A DNA stretch of 44,166 nucleotides, taken from Candidatus Mediterraneibacter intestinavium. Its GTDB lineage: Bacteria; Bacillota; Clostridia; Lachnospirales; Lachnospiraceae. Below the pieces are notes generated by a model. That model was not told the origin of the DNA and made no database searches. It saw only the letters and a program-made list of their open reading frames with translations. The translations under genes and the position numbers were made by a program. Each line of letters begins with the position of its first letter. Position 1 is the first letter of the stretch. Of this stretch, positions 23,805 through 32,290 are shown in pieces. The stretch spans positions 1 to 44,166 of the forward strand of contig DWXK01000005.1 in NCBI GenBank assembly GCA_019119205.1, in the 5' to 3' direction.

Positions 23805-23867
23805 GGCAGGAGAATCCGGTTTTCCCTTCGTAAGCCTGCTTCCACGGTAAAACCGGATTCTCCTGCC
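23805..23867. repeat. 19-bp perfect inverted repeat enclosing direct repeat copy B
   Basis: Arms GGCAGGAGAATCCGGTTTT (23805-23823) and its exact complement (23849-23867) flank a 25-nt loop that is the second copy of the direct repeat (23823-23847). There is no T run on either strand. With the GC-rich block 23714-23804 (which includes a small AGCGGG/CCCGCT hairpin), this fills the 205-nt gap between purA-family salvage genes punA and mtaD; no coding frame is credible in it. Confidence 0.9.
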
Positions 23868-23883
23868 TGCATGGCTGTACTGT

Positions 23884-24705
23884 TTACATCTGTTCGATGA
23901 TCTTTGTCACCAGACGCTCGAACTCTCCGGAACGCTGGTCAGCCACAGCCTGTACATCCAGGTGGCTCAGTTCTTCCTCGGAGAGCCCGCTTGCCATATT
24001 CGATACGCAGGAGATGCCGCACACACGGATCCCTGCGTGACGTGCTGCGATCGCCTCGCAGGCAGTGCTCATACCGACCGCATCCGCTCCCAGGGCGCCG
24101 TACATCCTCACCTCAGCCGGGCTTTCAAAATTGGGGCCTGTCGTCTGCAGATAGATTCCCTCTTTCAGGTCGATCTTCTCCTGTTCCGCCGTCCTGCGGA
24201 TCAGTTCCATCAGCTCCGGATCGTAGATATGGGTCATATCCGGGAACCGTTCTCCCAGTTCAGATACATTCTGCCCGATCAGCGGAGAAGGTACAAAACT
24301 TGAGATCTGGTCTGTGATCATCATGAACTCTCCAACGCGGAAATCGCGGTTGATCCCGCCCGACGCATTTGTCAGGAAAAGGATCTCGATCCCCATGCGC
24401 TTCATCAGACGGGTCGGGAGCACTACTTCTTCCATGGAGTATCCTTCATAGTAGTGTACTCTTCCTTTCATGACCACAGCCGGCACGTCACCGATATATC
24501 CCAGCAGGAACCTTCCGTCATGCCCTTCCACAGTAGACACCGGGAAGCCCGGGATATCCCCGTAAGGGATCTCCAGCTCCACCTTCATGTTCTTTGCATA
24601 TCCGCCCAGTCCCGATCCAAGTATCAGGCCGACACGGGGTTTAAAATCAGTTACCGATCTATAGTATTCATAACATTTTTCCAGTCGTTCGTACTGTGCG
24701 CTCAT
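23884..24705 (-). CDS. punA: Purine nucleoside phosphorylase (PNP-I, trimeric type)
   Basis: Cleaves inosine and guanosine with phosphate to base and ribose 1-phosphate. Recognised by G-S-G-L-G-G (phosphate loop), V-M-K-G-R-V-H-Y-Y-E-G-Y, L-T-N-A-S-G-G-I-N, G-P-N-F-E-S-P-A-E-V-R and G-M-S-T-A-C-E-A-I-A-A-R-H, followed by G-I-S-C-V-S-N. Length 273 aa is normal for the trimeric class. Start has AAGGAGG seven bases before it. The gene has its own promoter (24809-24837) and a 5' leader with a strong hairpin. Confidence 0.95.
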   Translation of the reverse strand: MSAQYERLEKCYEYYRSVTDFKPRVGLILGSGLGGYAKNMKVELEIPYGDIPGFPVSTVEGHDGRFLLGYIGDVPAVVMKGRVHYYEGYSMEEVVLPTRLMKRMGIEILFLTNASGGINRDFRVGEFMMITDQISSFVPSPLIGQNVSELGERFPDMTHIYDPELMELIRRTAEQEKIDLKEGIYLQTTGPNFESPAEVRMYGALGADAVGMSTACEAIAARHAGIRVCGISCVSNMASGLSEEELSHLDVQAVADQRSGEFERLVTKIIEQM

Positions 24706-24741
24706 AATATCCTCCTTATCATCTCTGAGAAACCTTACGCA

Positions 24742-24779
24742 GGAAGGCGCTTCTGCACACTTTCGCTGAAGCGCCTTCC
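24742..24779 (-). promoter_or_regulatory. Strong hairpin in the punA 5' leader
   Basis: Minus-strand GGAAGGCGCTTC, 14-nt loop, GAAGCGCCTTCC: a perfect 12-bp stem between the promoter and the ribosome binding site. No T run follows, and the conserved core of a purine riboswitch is not present. It may stabilise the message or be a protein-binding site. Confidence 0.6.
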
Positions 24780-24808
24780 CTTATAAAATCCAACATTTAT
24801 CTACTGTG

Positions 24809-24837
24809 ATACTAGACTATTTTTCTCTTCTTGTCAA
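24809..24837 (-). promoter_or_regulatory. Promoter of punA
   Basis: Minus-strand TTGACA (24832-24837), 17-bp spacer, TAGTAT (24809-24814). It starts about 18 nt after the end of the helicase gene, giving a leader of roughly 100 nt. Confidence 0.8.
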
Positions 24838-24854
24838 GGCAGGAGAGCCCCCGG

Positions 24855-27557
24855 TCATTCCAGAGCACTTTTTTCCATCTTCACACGTTTTCTGCGGTCC
24901 AGAAGCCTCCGGTTGACACTGGCAAAGGCCTTCGCCCTGCCCTCCAGCAGGATCCGCCTTCCCTCTGGATTCCGCGTATATACAAGGCGGTATCTCCCGA
25001 TCCACGGTTCCATTGCCTTGCGGAACACTTCCGCCTTTTCCCTGGAAGCAGCAAATGCAGCGGGAACACAGTAGTATTCTGCCCTTTTTCTCCCCGGGGT
25101 GCCCCCGCAGATGAGATACCTCTGGTTATCCACAGGTGCCAGCATCTCCGAGAGCGCGTCTGCAAACACGGCCTTTTCCCGGTCCGTCCCATTCTCAAGC
25201 CACGCTGAAAAACGGGCTCCCTGCTCCTCCTCCGTCTCCACGCTGCACTTCTCCGAGATCTCTCCGGATCTTTTCAGCGCCTCCAGGACCCCCTGTGCAG
25301 CAGAACGGAACTGTTTCATCGGCGTCAGCATGTGGATCAGCCTCCTCCCGAAGATAAGGGTAAAGAGGACAAACACCGCTGTGATAAGAAGGAACACTCT
25401 TGTATCCCACCATCCGTTTAAAAATCTGCGCGCCCGGAACAGGATATTGATCCCCTCGATAACAAAAGCCAGAAGCTGGGCGCCCAGCGTATTTATGAAC
25501 ACAGCGCTCCTGCGCACGGCTTTCCTGTCAGCGGTACATTCATCCACGGTCTCCGGCTTTCCCGGGACCAGAAGCGCCTGCTGCCACTGGCGCGCCACTG
25601 TCCCGCGGTCGGCAGAACGCGCAGCGGCAGCCTCATTGAGTGCGCAGACAGTTTCCCTTGTATACGAGGTCTCTGAATGAAGCCCCAGACGGCTTATCCC
25701 ATTCTCAATGACAGTCCCGTCATAACTTAATCCGAGGATCCCTTTCATCCTCCTTTCCAGCGTATCAAGATCTTCCGACAGTCCTGTATCCGTCACCCGG
25801 GCTTCTCTTTCTGCCCGCTGTTCTCGCTGCCCCGGAATGCAGACAAGATGCCATATATTGCTGACTTTTTCCGGATGGTCCGGATCTTTCCTCACCGCAC
25901 GCCCTCTCATCTGGTTGCCGAGCACATAAGAGCCCACAAAGCTGGCAAGGATCAGAGAATTGATGCATGGGGAATCCCACCCTTCTCCCAGAAGGGACTT
26001 GGTCCCGACCAGAATCTGGATGTATCCTCTCTCGAAAAGCCTTGTGACAACAGAAGTATACTGGTTGACCCTGCCGCTGACAGGGATCTCACTGTATCCC
26101 AGTTCATCTCCTTCCCTGTTCCGGAGCCTTTTAAACGGCGTCTGAAGAGGGAGCGCCGCTCTCCCGGCCTCCTCTGTAAATGCTTCTTCCGCCGATACGG
26201 GGATGAGGATCATACTCCCGCAGAGAACCCCAAGCCGCCGGGACGTCCCTCGTCTCCTCAGCAGTTCAAAGATCGGCAGGACTCCGATCACGCCGATCTC
26301 TTTCTCCGGATCCCCCAGCCCGCTCCTCCATTCTTTCCTCACATAGTCCGTCAGGATGAGCATCCTCAGTTCTTCTCCCAGAGCGGACTGTTCACACGAC
26401 GCGACCTGCAGGATACTGTTCAGTTTTCCGCGGCTGCTGCACAGAAGTTTTTCCAGCCTGGGGCTTGTACGGAAACTGACCCGTTTCTTCTCAACGATCC
26501 CTCTCGCTTTCAGTTCCCGGATCAACGCCTCCCGATACTCTTCCCGGCACTCATAACTGTCCCTGTCATCAAATAGGAACCCCTGAAGGAATGCCTCCAT
26601 CCATCTCTGTGACATGTCCGGAAGCCCTTTTACGCACAGTACACGGATCCATTTTTCAGAAAATGGTATCCCTTTTGCCTGACAGTAGATCAAAAGCCCC
26701 GACAGATATGCCGGATCCTCCAGCATCCGGTCACAGTATCCTTCAGGATCCGTCAGTCCGGGATGGGTGGCTGCCGCATCCCGCAGGGACTGATCGTCCA
26801 TGAGAAGGCAGAACATGTCGTATGCCCGGTCCCGGAACCGTCTGATCTGTTCCTCTTCCTCCACGGAAGGCCAGTTAAACCAGACATAATCCTGGTGCGG
26901 GCAGAGACTTCCCTCCCGGACCAGTTCCGGCATCGTGATCTCCGCGTCTACCGGTCCGCATACGCTTATATACCGCTCCCACTGTGCCGGCGTGGCGTCA
27001 TATGGAGGTGTCGCGGTGAGCGCGATCACCGTCATATCTTTCATCTCTGCGAGGAAACTCTCCAGCGCCTTCCACCACTCATTTTTCAGATGATGGCATT
27101 CATCCAGGCAGATCACTTTCACGCCTGCTTCTTTCAGGCAGCTGACCAGAGAAAACCCCTGAAAATCTTCTTCCTCTTTCTCTGTCTCCTCCTCCGCTGT
27201 CCCCTTCATCTGCTTCATCCCGTGATAAAGAGTCTGATAGGTCACCGAAGTGATCAGCCCCGGATGCTTCAGGTCCGATGAGAAGAGCCTCTCCTGTGTC
27301 CCGACCTCCAGAAACGAACTCCGTATCCTCTCAAGCCATTGCTGGCGTATCACGATACGCGGCGACAGGACCAGACAGGGCAGTCCGGTCCTTCGGATCA
27401 GTTCGATCCCCAGCGTGGTCTTTCCTGCTCCCGGCGCCGCAACGATATGGATCTTTCCATCTTTCAGATAGCTTTCAGATTCCGTCAGTACTCTTGCCTG
27501 ATATTCTCTCCATTTGCCTTTAAAAGACAGGATCCCGTCATAGACATTTTTCTTCAT
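24855..27557 (-). CDS. SF2 DEAD/DEAH-type helicase with C-terminal membrane segments, 900 aa
   Basis: An ATP-dependent helicase/translocase of superfamily II. Motif I is A-P-G-A-G-K-T-T (41-48), motif II D-E-C-H-H (152-156), motif III T-A-T-P-P (181-185), and in the second RecA-like domain V-G-T-K-S-L-L-G-E-G-W-D-S-P and Q-M-R-G-R-A-V-R (motif VI). A long insert of about 270 residues lies between the two halves. Residues about 685-707 and 721-737 are strongly hydrophobic and separated by a basic/aromatic turn, suggesting a two-helix membrane hairpin, followed by a 160-residue basic cytoplasmic tail. That is very unusual for a helicase. The gene has its own promoter and the start lies at M-K-K-N-V-Y. 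No restriction or defence partner is adjacent. Function unknown. Confidence 0.88.
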   Translation of the reverse strand: MKKNVYDGILSFKGKWREYQARVLTESESYLKDGKIHIVAAPGAGKTTLGIELIRRTGLPCLVLSPRIVIRQQWLERIRSSFLEVGTQERLFSSDLKHPGLITSVTYQTLYHGMKQMKGTAEEETEKEEEDFQGFSLVSCLKEAGVKVICLDECHHLKNEWWKALESFLAEMKDMTVIALTATPPYDATPAQWERYISVCGPVDAEITMPELVREGSLCPHQDYVWFNWPSVEEEEQIRRFRDRAYDMFCLLMDDQSLRDAAATHPGLTDPEGYCDRMLEDPAYLSGLLIYCQAKGIPFSEKWIRVLCVKGLPDMSQRWMEAFLQGFLFDDRDSYECREEYREALIRELKARGIVEKKRVSFRTSPRLEKLLCSSRGKLNSILQVASCEQSALGEELRMLILTDYVRKEWRSGLGDPEKEIGVIGVLPIFELLRRRGTSRRLGVLCGSMILIPVSAEEAFTEEAGRAALPLQTPFKRLRNREGDELGYSEIPVSGRVNQYTSVVTRLFERGYIQILVGTKSLLGEGWDSPCINSLILASFVGSYVLGNQMRGRAVRKDPDHPEKVSNIWHLVCIPGQREQRAEREARVTDTGLSEDLDTLERRMKGILGLSYDGTVIENGISRLGLHSETSYTRETVCALNEAAAARSADRGTVARQWQQALLVPGKPETVDECTADRKAVRRSAVFINTLGAQLLAFVIEGINILFRARRFLNGWWDTRVFLLITAVFVLFTLIFGRRLIHMLTPMKQFRSAAQGVLEALKRSGEISEKCSVETEEEQGARFSAWLENGTDREKAVFADALSEMLAPVDNQRYLICGGTPGRKRAEYYCVPAAFAASREKAEVFRKAMEPWIGRYRLVYTRNPEGRRILLEGRAKAFASVNRRLLDRRKRVKMEKSALE

Positions 27558-27595
27558 CTTCCGTCCCCTCCCGGCTCTATCACCCGTTTTGTCTT

Positions 27596-27624
27596 ATTAT
27601 ACTATATTCCGGAGCCGGTGTCAT
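27596..27624 (-). promoter_or_regulatory. Promoter of the helicase gene
   Basis: Minus-strand ATGACA (27619-27624), 17-bp spacer, TATAAT (27596-27601). The -35 overlaps the stop codon of spoIVA, so the helicase has an independent vegetative-type promoter. Confidence 0.65.
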
Positions 27625-29093
27625 ATAATGATGCAGACCAGCCCTCCGTTAGAGTCATTGACGATCTTCTGCATGGTATCCTGCAGCTTTACCTGGCTCT
27701 CGTCGTTTATCATAGTGATCTTATTTCTCATCCCGTCGGTCACAAGCTCCTCGATGGATTTGCCGAAGATATTCGTCCCCCAGACGCCTTCCGGGGTTTC
27801 GCTCTCTTTTTTGATATACTCCACCAGGTCCTCCGCCTGTCTTTCACTTCCCACGATGGGGGCGATCTCCGTCTCGATGTTGGCGCGGATCATATGGATG
27901 GACGGCGCCTCGGAGCGGATCTTCACCCCATACTTGCTCCCCTGCTTGATGATCACCGGGTCATCAAGGCGGATATCCTCTTTCTTCGGGCTCACTACCC
28001 CGTATCCTTTCATCTTCACATCTGTAAACGCGTCTTTGATCTGGGCAAACTCTTCCTTCATGGCAGAAAGTTCTTTTATTGTAGAGATCAGTTCGTATTC
28101 TCCACTGATCTGCGTTCCCGTCAGCTCGCTCAGGACCTCATAATAGAATTTCTGTTCAAATGTGATCCGGATCTTTACCTTCCCCGTATCCATCTCCACC
28201 TTCTCCACCGAGATCTCATTTATGTACGGGCTGTCAGTCTCCACCGGGCGAGAAACGGCGCTGCGGATGTCCTCGATATGATCCATCACATTTCTTATGT
28301 TCTCAAGCAGGTCCTGTTTGATCCTGTGTTCTCTTGAGAGCATCTCCACCCACTTGGGCAGATAGAACTCTACTTCCGTGATCGGGAACTCGTAGAGCAC
28401 CTGACGCATGATCTCGTGGATATCCTCTGTCTTCAGCTGTTCACAGTTCGCCGGGATGACGGAAACCTTATACTTTCCTTCCAGTTCTTCTTTAAGTGCC
28501 TTCGCCTCCTCGGAGTAGGGCTTGCGGCAGTTCAGGAGGATAATGAACGGCTTTCCGATGGACTGCAGTTCCTTCACAGTCTTTTCCTCGGCAGGAACAT
28601 AATTCTCTCTGGGAAGATCAGTCACACTCCCGTCTGTCGTCACCACGAATCCGATGGTGGCATGGTCGTGGATCACCTTCTGCGTCCCGATCGCCGCCGC
28701 CTTGGTGAACGGGATCTCGTACTCAAACCAGGGAGTCTTTACCTGGCGCTCTGCGTCATTCTCAATATGCCCGGAAGCCCCTTCCACCATATAGCCGACG
28801 CAGTCGATGAGACGGATCTTTACCTCCACGTCATCGGAGAGTTTCACCGCTGCCGCCTCCTTGGGAACGAATTTCGGCTCTGTGGTCATGATCGTGGTCC
28901 CCGATGCGGACTGGGGCAGTTCATCCTGTGTTCTCTCCCTGGCGTGCTCATCTGTCATATTCGGCAGGACGAGGAGATCCATGAAACGCTTGATAAACGT
29001 TGACTTGCCTGTCCGAACCGGACCGACAACGCCGATGTAGATCTCCCCATTGGTCCGTGCTTTCATATCCCTGTATACCTGAAATGAATCCAT
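27621..29093 (-). CDS. spoIVA: Stage IV sporulation protein A, spore coat morphogenetic ATPase
   Basis: Forms the basement layer of the spore coat around the forespore and polymerises with ATP hydrolysis. The P-loop is G-P-V-R-T-G-K-S (24-31). The TRAFAC-like region I-D-C-V-G-Y-M-V-E-G-A and V-T-T-D-G-S-V-T-D-L-P-R is family-typical, and the C-terminus ends S-N-G-G-L-V-C-I-I-I, close to the conserved anchoring tail. At 490 aa it matches the family length. The start M-D-S-F-Q-V-Y, ten codons after a first Met, has AAGGGGG before it. It shows that the organism can sporulate, and its promoter fits mother-cell sigma-E. Confidence 0.97.
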   Translation of the reverse strand: MDSFQVYRDMKARTNGEIYIGVVGPVRTGKSTFIKRFMDLLVLPNMTDEHARERTQDELPQSASGTTIMTTEPKFVPKEAAAVKLSDDVEVKIRLIDCVGYMVEGASGHIENDAERQVKTPWFEYEIPFTKAAAIGTQKVIHDHATIGFVVTTDGSVTDLPRENYVPAEEKTVKELQSIGKPFIILLNCRKPYSEEAKALKEELEGKYKVSVIPANCEQLKTEDIHEIMRQVLYEFPITEVEFYLPKWVEMLSREHRIKQDLLENIRNVMDHIEDIRSAVSRPVETDSPYINEISVEKVEMDTGKVKIRITFEQKFYYEVLSELTGTQISGEYELISTIKELSAMKEEFAQIKDAFTDVKMKGYGVVSPKKEDIRLDDPVIIKQGSKYGVKIRSEAPSIHMIRANIETEIAPIVGSERQAEDLVEYIKKESETPEGVWGTNIFGKSIEELVTDGMRNKITMINDESQVKLQDTMQKIVNDSNGGLVCIII

Positions 29094-29121
29094 AGAAATA
29101 CCCCCTTGTTCTGCTGATACC

Positions 29122-29150
29122 AATGTATGCAGCAGACAAGAGGGTTATGA
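29122..29150 (-). promoter_or_regulatory. Sigma-E-type promoter of spoIVA
   Basis: Minus-strand TCATAAC (29144-29150), 14-bp spacer, CATACATT (29122-29129). This fits the mother-cell sigma-E consensus (xxATAxx, 13-15 bp, CATACAxT) known from Bacillus, and spoIVA is a sigma-E gene there. No vegetative promoter is as good in this gap. Confidence 0.75.
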
Positions 29151-29165
29151 CTGGTTTTTCCCGTC

Positions 29166-30185
29166 TTATGCTTCGTTGTCCCAGAGAAGAGCTGTGTTCT
29201 CACTCCTGGATTCCCTGAGCATCAGATCATCCACCGCCTCCGCGGGAGCCTTCCCTTCAAAAAGGACCTTGTTCACTTCCATAACGATCGGCATGGATAC
29301 GCTGTATTTCTCAGCGAGGCTTGCCGCTGCCTTCGCAGAATAAACGCCTTCCACCACCATACTGACTTCATCCATCGCTTCCTGCATGGTCTTTCCCTGT
29401 CCCATCAGGTATCCCGCCTTGCGGTTCCGGCTGTGGACACTGGCACAGGTGACGATCAGGTCCCCGATGCCGGTAAGCCCGGTGAATGTTTCGATCTTTC
29501 CGCCCATCTTCACGCCCAGGCGCGCGATCTCCGCGATCCCTCTCGTGATGAGGGCCGCCTTCGTATTGTCGCCGTATCCCAGCCCGTCCGCGATCCCCGC
29601 CGCAAGGGCGATCACGTTCTTCAGGGAGCCGCCCAGTTCGATCCCGAGAATATCCGGGCTGGTGTACACCCTGAATACTTTGCTGATGAACATGGACTGG
29701 AGATATTCTGCGGTTTTCCTTGTTTTCGCACCGATCACACAGGTCGTCGGAAGCTTTCTTCCCACTTCCTCCGCATGGCTGGGACCGGAGAGCACCGCCA
29801 CGTCAGCCTGAGGGATCTCCTCCTCGATCTGCCGGGAGAGTGTCTTGAGCGTAGACTCTTCAATGCCCTTCGCCACATCCACGATGATCTGACCATCCGC
29901 CACATAAGGACGCATATTCCGCGCCGTAGTCCGTGTAAAGATGGACGGGACGGCAAGGACAAGGAAATCTTTCCCCCGGATCGCTTTTTCCATCTCGTTT
30001 GTGATGACCATATCCCGAGGGAGTTTTACCCCCGGCAGTTTCTGGAGATGTTCCCGCTTCTCGTCCAGCATCTTCACTTCATCCTTATCGATGGACCACA
30101 CTGTTACCTGATGACCGTTATCGCTCAGCAGGACGGAAAGAGCGGTTCCCCAGCTTCCCGCGCCGAGCACACCTACATTTGCCAT
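29166..30185 (-). CDS. gpsA: NAD(P)-dependent glycerol-3-phosphate dehydrogenase
   Basis: Reduces dihydroxyacetone phosphate to sn-glycerol 3-phosphate, the backbone for PlsX/PlsY phospholipid synthesis. N-terminal Rossmann motif G-A-G-S-W-G-T-A (8-15); catalytic region G-I-E-L-G-G-S-L-K-N-V-I-A-L-A-A-G and G-D-L-I-V-T-C near 255. Length 339 aa is normal. AAGGAG lies about nine bases before the start. It follows plsY by 6 nt, so the two lipid genes are cotranscribed. Confidence 0.97.
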   Translation of the reverse strand: MANVGVLGAGSWGTALSVLLSDNGHQVTVWSIDKDEVKMLDEKREHLQKLPGVKLPRDMVITNEMEKAIRGKDFLVLAVPSIFTRTTARNMRPYVADGQIIVDVAKGIEESTLKTLSRQIEEEIPQADVAVLSGPSHAEEVGRKLPTTCVIGAKTRKTAEYLQSMFISKVFRVYTSPDILGIELGGSLKNVIALAAGIADGLGYGDNTKAALITRGIAEIARLGVKMGGKIETFTGLTGIGDLIVTCASVHSRNRKAGYLMGQGKTMQEAMDEVSMVVEGVYSAKAAASLAEKYSVSMPIVMEVNKVLFEGKAPAEAVDDLMLRESRSENTALLWDNEA

Positions 30186-30191
30186 GATCGT

Positions 30192-30848
30192 CTACTCCTT
30201 TTTCTTTGCTCCGAATTTGTTCTCAGTTCCCGACATAAGCCTGCCAATATTTGCCCGGTGACGGTAAAACGCAAGCGCCGTCATCAGGAACAGCAGGATA
30301 TAAAGTTCATACAGCCCTGCCGGCTCCATATCCAGCATGCCCATCTGCCCTGCCAGGATCATCTCAATGAGGAACGCAGTATATGCCATGAGCGAACCCA
30401 CTGATATGTACCTTGTGATGATCACCGGGACAAGGAAAAAAGCCAGTGTGACCGGGATCATCAACAGACTCTCCGGCACGTTCCAGAAGCTGTTCGCCAC
30501 CACGAGGCCCGCCATCACGGCGATCCCCTTTCCTCCCTTGAAGTTCATATAAAACGGGAAGTTATGTCCCAGCGTTACCCCGGCACCGGCGTACATCGCC
30601 AAAAGAGGCAGGCAGTCACTCCCCCGGAAAAGGAGGCAGGTGATCACCACCGCCACGACACATTTGAGCACGTCTCCGAAAAAGGTCAGGATCCCTGCCT
30701 TCCATCCGATCACGCGCAGGGCGTTGGTCGTCCCTGCATTCCCGCTTCCCTGTTTCCTGATATCAATATGGTTCATTTTCCCGACGATATAGCCGGTCTG
30801 CAGCAGTCCGCACACATATCCGACTGCCAGACATACCAAACGTTCCAT
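30192..30848 (-). CDS. plsY: Acyl-phosphate:glycerol-3-phosphate acyltransferase
   Basis: Membrane enzyme that acylates glycerol 3-phosphate using acyl phosphate from PlsX. The three loops of the family are visible: G-S-G-N-A-G-T-T-N (36-44), G-H-N-F-P-F-Y-M-N-F-K-G-G-K-G-I-A (113-129) and R-Y-I-S-V-G-S-L near 166. Five or more hydrophobic helices. Length 218 aa. GGAGCAG precedes the start, four nt after the der gene, a translationally close arrangement found in many Clostridia. Confidence 0.96.
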   Translation of the reverse strand: MERLVCLAVGYVCGLLQTGYIVGKMNHIDIRKQGSGNAGTTNALRVIGWKAGILTFFGDVLKCVVAVVITCLLFRGSDCLPLLAMYAGAGVTLGHNFPFYMNFKGGKGIAVMAGLVVANSFWNVPESLLMIPVTLAFFLVPVIITRYISVGSLMAYTAFLIEMILAGQMGMLDMEPAGLYELYILLFLMTALAFYRHRANIGRLMSGTENKFGAKKKE

Positions 30849-30852
30849 CCCT

Positions 30853-32181
30853 CTACTGCTCCTTTTCCTTTCTCTCTCTTATGAAAAACTTCAATGAAGT
30901 CCCTCTGAAGCCGAATGCTTCCCTGATCTTGTTTTCCAGATATCTTGTATAAGAAAAATGCATCAGTTCCTTGTCGTTGACAAAGATCACGAACGTAGGC
31001 GGTTTGACAGAGACCTGTGTGATATAGTAAAGCTTGAGCCTCTTCCCCTTGTCTGACGGGGGCTGCTGCATTGCCACAGCTTCTGTCATGATCTCGTTCA
31101 GGACTCCTGTGGCGATCCGCAGGGTCTGGTTCTCGATCACCATATCTATCATATCATACAGTTTGTTCAGCCTCTGCCCTGTCATCGCGGATACATACAT
31201 GATCTCCGCGTAAGGCATGTAGGAAAGGGTCTGGCGGATCTTGCCCTCATACTCCCGCATGGTGCGGTCATTCTTCTCTATGGCGTCCCATTTGTTCACA
31301 ACGATGATGACGCCCTTTCCTCTCTCGTGGGCGATCCCCGCGATCTTGGCATCCTGCTCTGTCACGCCCTCTGTGGCATCGATGACCATAAGCACTACAT
31401 CCGCCCGCTCCACCGCTGTGACGGTGCGGATGATACTGTAACGTTCCAGTTCTTCCTTGATCTTGTTCTTTCTGCGGAGCCCTGCTGTATCGATAAAGAT
31501 ATATTCTTTTCCGTTGTGTACGATCTCCGTGTCTACCGCGTCCCTTGTCGTCCCGGCGATGTCGGAGACGATCACCCGGTTCTCTCCCAGGAGTTTGTTG
31601 ATGATAGAGGACTTCCCTACATTGGGCTTTCCGACAATGGCAACCCTCGGGCGGTCGTCTTCTTCCGCCTCCCCGGCGCCTTCCGGGAAATGCCCCGCCA
31701 CCGCTTCCAGCATGTCTCCCAAGCCTAAGCGGGAAGCAGCTGAGATCGGAACCGGGTCTCCGATGCCCAGATTATAAAACTCATACACATCCGGCATGAA
31801 TTTGTCAAAATTGTCCACTTTGTTTACTACCAGGACTACCGGCTTCGCCGACCTCCTCAGCATGTCAGCCACCTTGGAGTCCGCGTCCGTGAGCCCCTGG
31901 CGCACATCCGTGATAAAGATGATCACATCCGCTGTATCGATAGCGATCTGCGCCTGCTCCCTCATCTGGGAGAGGATGACATCCTTGCTGTCGGGCTCGA
32001 TACCGCCGGTATCGATCATCGTAAATTCTTTGTCCAGCCAGGATATGTCTGCATAGATCCTGTCTCTTGTCACTCCGGGCGTATCCTTAACGATGGAGAT
32101 CTTCTCCCCTGCCAGAGCATTGAAAAGCGTGGACTTTCCCACATTCGGGCGTCCCACTATGGCAACTACCGGTTTACTCAT
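30853..32181 (-). CDS. der: Ribosome-assembly GTPase Der (EngA)
   Basis: Essential GTPase for 50S subunit maturation. It has the two tandem G domains that define the family: G-R-P-N-V-G-K-S-T-L-F-N near residue 10 and G-K-P-N-V-G-K-S-S-I-I-N near 185, each with D-T-[PA]-G and N-K-[VW]-D motifs, followed by the C-terminal KH-like domain (P-P-S-D-K-G-K-R-L-K-L-Y-Y-I-T-Q). Length 442 aa is standard. AAGGAAGG about ten bases before the start. Confidence 0.97.
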   Translation of the reverse strand: MSKPVVAIVGRPNVGKSTLFNALAGEKISIVKDTPGVTRDRIYADISWLDKEFTMIDTGGIEPDSKDVILSQMREQAQIAIDTADVIIFITDVRQGLTDADSKVADMLRRSAKPVVLVVNKVDNFDKFMPDVYEFYNLGIGDPVPISAASRLGLGDMLEAVAGHFPEGAGEAEEDDRPRVAIVGKPNVGKSSIINKLLGENRVIVSDIAGTTRDAVDTEIVHNGKEYIFIDTAGLRRKNKIKEELERYSIIRTVTAVERADVVLMVIDATEGVTEQDAKIAGIAHERGKGVIIVVNKWDAIEKNDRTMREYEGKIRQTLSYMPYAEIMYVSAMTGQRLNKLYDMIDMVIENQTLRIATGVLNEIMTEAVAMQQPPSDKGKRLKLYYITQVSVKPPTFVIFVNDKELMHFSYTRYLENKIREAFGFRGTSLKFFIRERKEKEQ

Positions 32182-32290
32182 TTTATCAAAACCTTCCTTA
32201 AAATCTTTCCTTTGTAACTCTTATCGTGTCTCGTCATGTTTCTTGTCTGGGAACCGAATCCCTCCCACAGCCGTGAACAGACGCTCTCCC

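Noticed and set aside
24706-24837. Purine riboswitch before punA
   Set aside because: The leader has one long hairpin but no three-way junction core sequence and no terminator.
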